Source of the DNA: a virus
Direction: 5' to 3' (one strand)
Virus record (IMG/VR): IMGVR_UViG_3300037264_002389
Location: 74,545 to 129,257 of that record
Length of the DNA stretch: 54,713 bases
A program made the translations under genes and the position numbers. Each line of letters opens with the position of its first letter. Position 1 is the first letter of the stretch. The notes beneath the pieces were generated by a model. The model was not told the DNA's origin, searched no databases, and saw only the letters and a program-made list of their open reading frames with translations. Positions 45,960-54,713 of this stretch are shown piece by piece.

Positions 45960-46541
45960 ATGATACGTCTTATTTCATATCTGACCTACTTAACTCTAAT
46001 TAATATATGTTGTTATTGTCAAGATGTCTATGAATTTCGTTATATCAGACAACAAGGGCAAGATACCTATTATGGGCATGGTGGTGCAATAGCAATATCA
46101 GAACAACAGTTAATAACCTGTGCTCATTTAATTGATGGGCAACAACAAGAAATAAAAATTGGGGATCAATGGCATAAATGTGAGGTAAAGAAAATAGACA
46201 AAGAACTAGACATAGCACTATTACAAGTAACAGAAAAATTGAAATCAATCGAAATCCAAATTGATAAAAGTATGGACAAGATAACAGTTAAGATGTATCC
46301 TAGCCAGAAATTCGTAAAATCAGAAGCAACATTAATCAATAAAAGTGGTATTCTATACAATTATACAGCCAAAGGTGGATCATATGGTAGTTCAGGTGGA
46401 GTTGCCATTAAAGACGATAAATGTGTTGGTATGATAGTAGCTAACTCAGCAGCGCATGGATTACAAATAATAGACACAGTGGTGGTTTTACCGTCAAGAC
46501 GTATCTTACAATTCATGAAGGAACAAGGAGATACACCGTGA
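45960..46541 (+). CDS. secreted trypsin-like serine protease
   Basis: 193 residues. N-terminal signal segment, then the catalytic triad in order: H56 in LITCAHLI, D84 in KELDIALLQ and S144 in YGSSGGVA. The fold is the small S1/S1C-type without an obvious PDZ. It probably acts in the periplasm or outside the cell. Its TGA overlaps the GTG of the next gene. Confidence 0.8.
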   Translation: MIRLISYLTYLTLINICCYCQDVYEFRYIRQQGQDTYYGHGGAIAISEQQLITCAHLIDGQQQEIKIGDQWHKCEVKKIDKELDIALLQVTEKLKSIEIQIDKSMDKITVKMYPSQKFVKSEATLINKSGILYNYTAKGGSYGSSGGVAIKDDKCVGMIVANSAAHGLQIIDTVVVLPSRRILQFMKEQGDTP

Positions 46542-46855
46542 TTCTAAAACTTGAACGATACACGAATGAATTAGGAATGTTGATAGAGCATAGGTCTGCA
46601 GTTGGGGAACCTGATCCGAATCATAAGTTTGATAAGTTTATTGGAACAGTAGGAGTCGGCGTTGAGACACCGATGGGGAGACATGTAGAGCCTGTTGAAT
46701 TTCCGATTGTTGCTGATAGTCTTGAAGAGGCATTTGCTAAATTTAGGGATTCGGCCAAGAAACATGTAGAAAAGCTTGCAACTGCCGCTAATAGTCAAAT
46801 TATGGTTGCGAATCAGATGCCTAAAGTTCCCAATCAGAAAAAGTTAATTATATAA
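46538..46855 (+). CDS. hypothetical protein
   Basis: 105 residues from GTG 46538, coupled to the protease by GTGA overlap. A beta-rich N-terminus and a helical C-terminus (SLEEAFAKFRDSAKKHVEKL). Unknown. Confidence 0.6.
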   Translation: MILKLERYTNELGMLIEHRSAVGEPDPNHKFDKFIGTVGVGVETPMGRHVEPVEFPIVADSLEEAFAKFRDSAKKHVEKLATAANSQIMVANQMPKVPNQKKLII

Positions 46856-46876
46856 AGCTTTACCTATTACTAATTT

Positions 46877-46951
46877 GGGTCCATGGCGAAACAGGCATCG
46901 TAACTGACTTTTAATCAGTTGTTGGGGGTTCGAGTCCCCCTGGACCCACCA
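46877..46951 (+). tRNA. tRNA-Lys(UUU)
   Basis: Acceptor GGGTCCA/TGGACCC, anticodon loop CTTTTAA, T-loop TTCGAGT, CCA encoded. Confidence 0.95.
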
Positions 46952-46963
46952 ATATTATAGCAT

Positions 46964-47050
46964 GGAAGGCAAATCAATCAGGCGATTGACACTGGTTGCT
47001 AACCAGTAGGCACCTACGGGTGTGAGGTTCGAGTCCTCTGCCTTCCGCCA
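46964..47050 (+). tRNA. tRNA-Ser(GCU)
   Basis: Class II, acceptor GGAAGGC/GCCTTCC, anticodon GCT, T-loop TTCGAGT with G18-G19, CCA encoded. Confidence 0.93.
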
Positions 47051-47071
47051 TCTCGTACCGAGATTTATTCA

Positions 47072-47302
47072 TTAGTCATCCTCATAATCTAAATTATGTT
47101 TCTCAGCGAGCCAGCGTGGAATGTCAATTTCGCCTGTGTCGCCTTTTTTCTTCATTGTCTGGCGGTCGATTTGGCTCTTGGGGAACCAGAATTCAACTTT
47201 AGTTGGCGTCTTATCTGTCTCTACAACCGTGACACCGATTGCTTTCTCTGTTTCGGCTAAGAGGATTAGGTTCGATACTGTGACTAGGTCATTACTTGCC
47301 AT
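47072..47302 (-). CDS. conserved small phage protein
   Basis: 76 residues. AIGVTVVETDKTPTKVEFWF, PKSQID, GEIDIPRWLAEKHNL: the W-x-PKS-x-I ... IP-x-WLA-x-K pattern recurs in many phages without known function. Confidence 0.75.
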   Translation of the reverse strand: MASNDLVTVSNLILLAETEKAIGVTVVETDKTPTKVEFWFPKSQIDRQTMKKKGDTGEIDIPRWLAEKHNLDYEDD

Positions 47303-47316
47303 ATGTGTTCAGATAC

Positions 47317-47390
47317 TGCCCCGTCGTCTAACGGTAGGACACCAGACTCTGGATCTGGGTATTGAGGTTCGAATCCTCGCGGGGCAACCA
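47317..47390 (+). tRNA. tRNA-Gln(CUG)
   Basis: Acceptor TGCCCCG/CGGGGCA, anticodon loop CTCTGGA, T-loop TTCGAAT, CCA encoded. Confidence 0.95.
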
Positions 47391-47401
47391 AACATATAAA
47401 T

Positions 47402-47848
47402 ATGGACTTCATAGAGAAAATAAACCAGCTACTTGACCCACTCTCAGAATCTAAAAGCCTAAAGGGTTCATTGCCTAAACCATGGGGTGTATTATATGCT
47501 CACCCAAATCCAGATGGTTCAAGGAAAAGCTGTGCTAATTGTGCTACTTGGATTAAAGACTTAAAGCAGTGTGATTATCATGCTTCTAATATTATGGTAA
47601 CTAAAGATCATATATGTGGTTATCATGTTTGGGGTAAACCACACGATGGTAGGTTATTTGAGGACATTCAATATGTTGATCCGCAGTTTAGTGGGTTAGA
47701 ATTAGTATCTGGTGGTACTAGTTGTGATATTTGTGAATATTATCGTAAGACTCATAGCGATGGTGGTATTTGTAGAGTGGCTCAAGTTGATGGTAAGCAT
47801 GCTAAAGTTGATGCTCTTGGTTGCTGTGCGAGGTTCGAATCTAAATGA
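47402..47848 (+). CDS. Cys-rich protein, possible metal or Fe-S binder
   Basis: 148 residues with nine Cys: SCANCATWI, QCDYH, HICGYH, TSCDICEYY, GICRV, GCCARFE. The spacing suggests zinc or Fe-S coordination; it resembles proteins seen in phages but no function is established. Confidence 0.65.
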   Translation: MDFIEKINQLLDPLSESKSLKGSLPKPWGVLYAHPNPDGSRKSCANCATWIKDLKQCDYHASNIMVTKDHICGYHVWGKPHDGRLFEDIQYVDPQFSGLELVSGGTSCDICEYYRKTHSDGGICRVAQVDGKHAKVDALGCCARFESK

Positions 47849-47893
47849 TGTCCTTCACTTATCAATTTGTCAAAAATATTGAGAGGAGTTAAT

Positions 47894-48448
47894 ATGCTAA
47901 AAGCGACACGACTTAATGAGAGTATTCATTGTCCTTTATTTGATTTGATTGATAAATGTCTCAATGAATCTGATCGTATAACTTATGGTGGTGAACATTA
48001 TACGATAGCCGGAATGGACGCAGATGGTAGTCGAGGAATATATGGCCAAGGAAAGGTGCTGGTTGGTAAACTAAAACCAGATAAGACAGTAGAGATATGG
48101 GGAAAGCCAGGAATAGAGAAACCACGTGAAATTCATCCTCCGCCAATTTCAGGCTGGGAAGTAAGTTGGGAACAACCCGGCACTCGTGGCGCACTGCGTC
48201 AGACACAATTCTTTAAATTCACGAAAGATACTCCTGAGTGTGTCGCATGTGGTGGGTCTGGTAAGAGTACAGAGCTTGATATAGTGACGAATAAGTTTAA
48301 AAAATGTAAGATTTGTTATGGGGCTGGACGAGAGGCAGAGCGTGTGACTGATTTTGTCAAGACCCTTGCTAAACGTTCCTTAGAACCAAAGGTATCGGTT
48401 AAGCGTCTATCTAAGGCCGAAAAGCAGGAATGGCCATATAAGAAGTAA
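47894..48448 (+). CDS. DnaJ-type zinc-finger protein
   Basis: 184 residues from ATG 47894 (GAGGAG upstream). ECVACGGSGKS and KCKICYGAGRE form a pair of CxxCxGxG units like the DnaJ central domain; there is no J-domain. The N-terminal domain is not recognised. Confidence 0.65.
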   Translation: MLKATRLNESIHCPLFDLIDKCLNESDRITYGGEHYTIAGMDADGSRGIYGQGKVLVGKLKPDKTVEIWGKPGIEKPREIHPPPISGWEVSWEQPGTRGALRQTQFFKFTKDTPECVACGGSGKSTELDIVTNKFKKCKICYGAGREAERVTDFVKTLAKRSLEPKVSVKRLSKAEKQEWPYKK

Positions 48449-48583
48449 TTGTTAGTTTTGCATCGTTTGAGTTTGTCTAATCCTCTAATCATGAGTCATG
48501 TTAGCTGCCGATTCTATTTGCAATATTTATATATTCATAATTTAATTGTTATATCAGTTAAAATAATGTAGGAGGGTATCTAT

Positions 48584-48886
48584 TTGAGCCATCGGATTGT
48601 GCATCTAGAAAATAGTGATAAGGTGGTGTTAATTGATGAGAAAGACTTCAATATATGTGCTAGAATTAAATGGCGGATAAATCGACACGGTTATGCTAAG
48701 GCTGGTAGTGGGGTTGGTTTAATGCATCGGTTTATATTGAATGGTAAACTTGAGAAGGATAAATCACTTACTGTGCATCATAGGAATCATAATAAACTTG
48801 ATAATCGTAGGAGTAATTTACAAGTGGTCGATTGTGCCGAACACTTGCGTCTTGAACGGTTAGCTATTCTGAACCAGCTTCTGTGA
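48584..48886 (+). CDS. HNH homing-type endonuclease
   Basis: 100 residues from TTG 48584 behind AGGAGGG. WRINRHGYAKAG ... LMHRFILNGKL ... TVHHRNHNKLDNRRSNLQVV is the compact HNH_3 pattern with catalytic His pairs. It lacks an AP2 DNA-binding domain. The preceding 135 bp hold no gene. The 3' end overlaps the convergent gene. Confidence 0.85.
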   Translation: MSHRIVHLENSDKVVLIDEKDFNICARIKWRINRHGYAKAGSGVGLMHRFILNGKLEKDKSLTVHHRNHNKLDNRRSNLQVVDCAEHLRLERLAILNQLL

Positions 48887-49118
48887 TGGCTACTAATCGG
48901 CGGTTTTTCTGGGTAGTGATTAGGTTTAATTTCTGCATTTGGCGGATCTGGCTTAAATCAAAACGATCGTCTTCAGCTTCGAGTTTCGCTTTCGGCTTTA
49001 CAGCGATTTGCCCTGATTTGGTGAAGATTGAGCTACCTATTCGTTCTTTAACGAATATGTTTAGAAGTTGGTTACTGATATTGGTTACTTCCAATGTGTT
49101 GATAATGCTATTTGCCAT
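48864..49118 (-). CDS. small phage protein, possible structural accessory
   Basis: 84 residues behind AAAGGAGAA. NTLEVTNISNQLLNIFV opening, a helix-rich end. Likely real; function unknown. Confidence 0.6.
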   Translation of the reverse strand: MANSIINTLEVTNISNQLLNIFVKERIGSSIFTKSGQIAVKPKAKLEAEDDRFDLSQIRQMQKLNLITTQKNRRLVAITEAGSE

Positions 49119-49162
49119 GATTAGTTCTCCTTTTCAGATTTATTTTTGTCCTAAATGTATCT

Positions 49163-49252
49163 GGAGAGAAAACCAGACAGGCGTGCTGGGACCACTTGGA
49201 AGGTGGATCGCACTTGCGATACAGGTGTGAGGATCATGCCCTCTTCTCTCCG
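49163..49252 (+). tRNA. tRNA-Ser(GGA)
   Basis: Class II, acceptor GGAGAGA/TCTCTCC, anticodon loop TTGGAAG, T-loop ATCATGC, D-loop AGG; the 3' end is CTA, not CCA. Confidence 0.9.
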
Positions 49253-49271
49253 CTATTTTGCACGATATAAC

Positions 49272-49360
49272 GGAAGGTGAACTGGACAAGCGAGCCGGGA
49301 CTGCCTCGAAAACAGATCGCACCCTTAGGGTGTGAGGAGCATGACCTCCGCCTTCCGCCA
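49272..49360 (+). tRNA. tRNA-Ser(CGA)
   Basis: Class II, acceptor GGAAGGT/GCCTTCC, anticodon loop CTCGAAA, CCA encoded. T-loop AGCATGA (G55-C56) with D-loop AAGC (A18-G19), unlike the other three Ser tRNAs. Confidence 0.9.
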
Positions 49361-49385
49361 AATCTAATTAAATTAGGAGTATCGT

Positions 49386-49979
49386 ATGATTATGATTGGC
49401 GACGTTCATGGTAAAATTGATCAGTATCGACAACTTATTCAAAATGTTGATTATTCAATTCAGGTAGGCGATATGGGAGTTGGTTTTGTTGACGTACCAA
49501 TAATGCAGCCACAACATCGGTTCTTGAGAGGTAACCACGATAACCCTGATTTGTGTAGACAACATCCAAATTATCTTGGTGAATGGGGTTACTTACCTCT
49601 TCCAAAATTATTCTATGTGAGTGGAGCCTATTCGATTGATAGAGACATGCGAATAGCTGGTATTAATTGGTGGGCTGATGAAGAGTTATCACAGGAGGAG
49701 TTAGGTAAAGCGCTTACTGAGTATGCTTTAGTAAAACCTGAGATTGTCATATCGCATGATTGTCCGGTTAGCTTAATACAGACGATGTTACGTAACATCG
49801 TTACATACCCGATAGGGTCAAGGACGGGACATACGTTACAAGCAATGTTGGATGTACATAGACCAGACGCATGGATATTTGGTCATCATCACGTGAATGT
49901 AATTCAAAAGATCAAAAATACAGAGTTCGTATGTTTAGCGGAGTTAGGAACGTATATCATTCCAGATTTGATGTTTTGA
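49386..49979 (+). CDS. calcineurin-like metallophosphoesterase
   Basis: 197 residues. GDVHG (5-9), QVGDMG, RGNHDNP, ISHDCP and FGHHHVN give all five metal-ligand blocks. It acts on phosphomonoesters or diesters, in phages often protein-phosphatase or nucleotide substrates; specificity unknown. TAGGAG precedes the ATG. Confidence 0.92.
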   Translation: MIMIGDVHGKIDQYRQLIQNVDYSIQVGDMGVGFVDVPIMQPQHRFLRGNHDNPDLCRQHPNYLGEWGYLPLPKLFYVSGAYSIDRDMRIAGINWWADEELSQEELGKALTEYALVKPEIVISHDCPVSLIQTMLRNIVTYPIGSRTGHTLQAMLDVHRPDAWIFGHHHVNVIQKIKNTEFVCLAELGTYIIPDLMF

Positions 49980-50058
49980 TATTTACTGATCGATAATTAA
50001 AGTTTATTGAATACCTTGATAAGATGGTTGATCATTGGACCGTGCGAGGAAAATTACG

Positions 50059-50901
50059 ATGAATGATCGAGCCGCTTTGTTAGAAAAAGCCAAAGAGGAG
50101 AACAACGGCATGGATAAGCACGACACCAAATCCGTTGTCAATGATCAATTGCAGACAAACGTTCCATCACCATACGTCAGTATCAACATGCACATTAAGA
50201 GCGGAACGCTTGTATTTGGAATACCAATTATGTTGACAATTATCATTCTTGGTAGCATGGTTGTAAGCTGGGTATTCAGACCAACACCGACAATTCCACC
50301 AATCGAATTGCGTATTCCACCAACCAATTTGAAGGCGGATTTGACTTTGCCACCACAGAATGTCACATACAAAGCACCAGATTTACATCTAAATCAATCA
50401 CCGGCACCGGATATTAATATCACTACACCAAAGAATGACACCCCAAATGTTACTTTTATGTTACAAGACGGTAAGGGGGAAGTTCAAGTAGTTGAGAAAG
50501 TGGTCGAAAAAATTAAGGAGATACAAATTGGTATCTATGTCGATTCGCCAGAGAAAGCGAATATTACTTTTAATGACATTTTCCCTGTAGCTGAAGAATA
50601 CATCAACAAATGGCATGTTAAAAATAACAAGGATGTTAAGATTGAAAACAAGCGATGGCTTGATATTTGGAATTCAAGAATATTAGAACGGGGCAATGAA
50701 CAGACACTTGCTAATGATATGTTAATTGAGAAACGTGATGCGTTTAATCCAGAGAAGTCGAATCCAATTAGCGTCGTTGAAATGTGTAGAATTATGCTTC
50801 GATATAGAGATTCTAAACTGGCGATCCCGTCTTTCTTTAAAGAACATGTCACAGCTGATAACCTACTTAAATTGAAGATAGCGCTTGAGAAGGGTCCATG
50901 A
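50059..50901 (+). CDS. membrane-anchored hypothetical protein
   Basis: 280 residues from ATG 50059 (GCGAGGA upstream; a TTG at 50035 is also in frame). Cytoplasmic N-terminus, one transmembrane helix (FGIPIMLTIIILGSMVVSWV), a proline-rich stretch (TPTIPPIELRIPPTNL), then a soluble helical domain. ATGA overlap with the next gene. Confidence 0.65.
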   Translation: MNDRAALLEKAKEENNGMDKHDTKSVVNDQLQTNVPSPYVSINMHIKSGTLVFGIPIMLTIIILGSMVVSWVFRPTPTIPPIELRIPPTNLKADLTLPPQNVTYKAPDLHLNQSPAPDINITTPKNDTPNVTFMLQDGKGEVQVVEKVVEKIKEIQIGIYVDSPEKANITFNDIFPVAEEYINKWHVKNNKDVKIENKRWLDIWNSRILERGNEQTLANDMLIEKRDAFNPEKSNPISVVEMCRIMLRYRDSKLAIPSFFKEHVTADNLLKLKIALEKGP

Positions 50902-51437
50902 TTAGACGTATTAATCTATTCGCTGGTCCTGGTGCTGGTAAATCAACTACTGCAGCATGGCTCTATGCACAAATGAAGTCAGATATGTTCAGTGTTGAAT
51001 TAATACAAGAATATGTTAAATCATGGGCATATGATGGTAGAGAGCCATCATCATTCGACCAGATTTATCTGTTTGGTAAGCAAATGCATTCAGAAGATCG
51101 TGTATTGAAATGTGGCGTGCATCATACTATAAGTGATTCGCCATTATTCTTATCGACGTGTTACTGTGCCAAATACAACCCAGAGTTATTTGAACCACTT
51201 ATTCAAATTGAGAGGACGATTGAACGCAAATATCCGTCACTAAACATCTATATAGAACGTCATAGTAAACCTTATGTTAAAGAAGGACGTTATCAGACCT
51301 ATGATGAAGCGAAAGACATGGATAAGTTTATATTAGATCGATTAGTTTTAGCCGGGATTCATTTTAACAGGTTTCAATATAATTGTAAAGATGAAATATA
51401 TCAATTCATTCGTTCAAAACTTCCCAATTCTAAGTAA
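50898..51437 (+). CDS. P-loop ATPase/kinase-like protein
   Basis: 179 residues. NLFAGPGAGKSTTAAWLYAQM is split here as GPGAGKST (Walker A, residues about 9-16) plus helix. YVKSWAYDGREP and TISDSPLFLSTCY (DSP-type acid) resemble AAA_28 / deoxynucleoside-kinase-like phage proteins. It probably binds ATP and phosphorylates or senses a nucleotide; unproven. Confidence 0.75.
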   Translation: MIRRINLFAGPGAGKSTTAAWLYAQMKSDMFSVELIQEYVKSWAYDGREPSSFDQIYLFGKQMHSEDRVLKCGVHHTISDSPLFLSTCYCAKYNPELFEPLIQIERTIERKYPSLNIYIERHSKPYVKEGRYQTYDEAKDMDKFILDRLVLAGIHFNRFQYNCKDEIYQFIRSKLPNSK

Positions 51438-51453
51438 TTAAGTAATTAATTAT

Positions 51454-54713
<3,260 letters not shown>

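Overview
This window looks like an accessory region of a very large bacteriophage genome. The genes are short, densely packed and coupled by 1-8 nt overlaps. They have clear Shine-Dalgarno sites (AGGAGG type) and AT-rich coding sequence, and most products are unrecognised. The functions that can be recognised are typical of giant phages: a near-complete tRNA set, RNA ligase, GroES, HNH and LAGLIDADG-like nucleases, nucleotide and sugar metabolism, and a collagen-like surface protein. No terminase, capsid or polymerase gene is in view. A HEAT-like plus PDZ-like secreted protein (33580-34314) and a GC-richer HNH gene block hint at a host such as a planctomycete, but this is only an inference.

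Layout. Bases 1-7.9 kb are mostly minus strand: glycosyltransferases, an adenosine-deaminase family enzyme, GDP-mannose 4,6-dehydratase, a deoxyribosyltransferase-like protein and several small unknowns. Bases 7.9-23.2 kb are mostly plus strand: a PLD-like protein, a DnaQ-like exonuclease, DUF4326, a radical SAM enzyme, a peptidyl-tRNA-hydrolase-like gene with an internal UAG, a LemA-like/membrane pair, a thermonuclease, and PyrD plus a dihydroorotase-like enzyme. This stretch also holds an isolated tRNA with anticodon CUA and two abnormal tRNA-like RNAs. From 23.2 to 49.4 kb there is a large tRNA array interleaved with small protein genes. It begins behind a strong promoter that recurs almost identically at 34.47 kb in front of a terminator-bounded structured RNA. 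From 49.4 kb to the end lie a phosphoesterase, a membrane protein, a P-loop protein, a cupin and the start of a very long Gly-X-Y protein that runs off the window.

I count about 42 intact tRNAs covering all 20 amino acids plus an amber reader. Several more are interrupted, truncated or atypical. The most striking pattern is in the tRNA elbow. Most tRNAs have G18-G19 with U55-C56. Twelve tRNAs of eight specificities instead pair A18-G19 with G55-C56, and two Arg tRNAs have G18-A19 with U55-A56. The D-loop and T-loop changes go together in every case I checked. Two tRNAs are split in the anticodon loop, each with an intact second tRNA and a nuclease-type gene (whole or decayed) between the halves. 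Short tandem duplications of 12-48 bp recur throughout in coding sequence, ribosome-binding sites and stop regions. One of them has demonstrably changed a protein C-terminus.

Working model (inference): the phage carries its own decoding kit (tRNAs, amber suppressor, RNA ligase for repair, PTH-like protein), pyrimidine and purine salvage or synthesis enzymes, and a surface-glycan and collagen-like decoration module. All of this sits in a part of the genome heavily remodelled by homing-type nucleases and small duplications.
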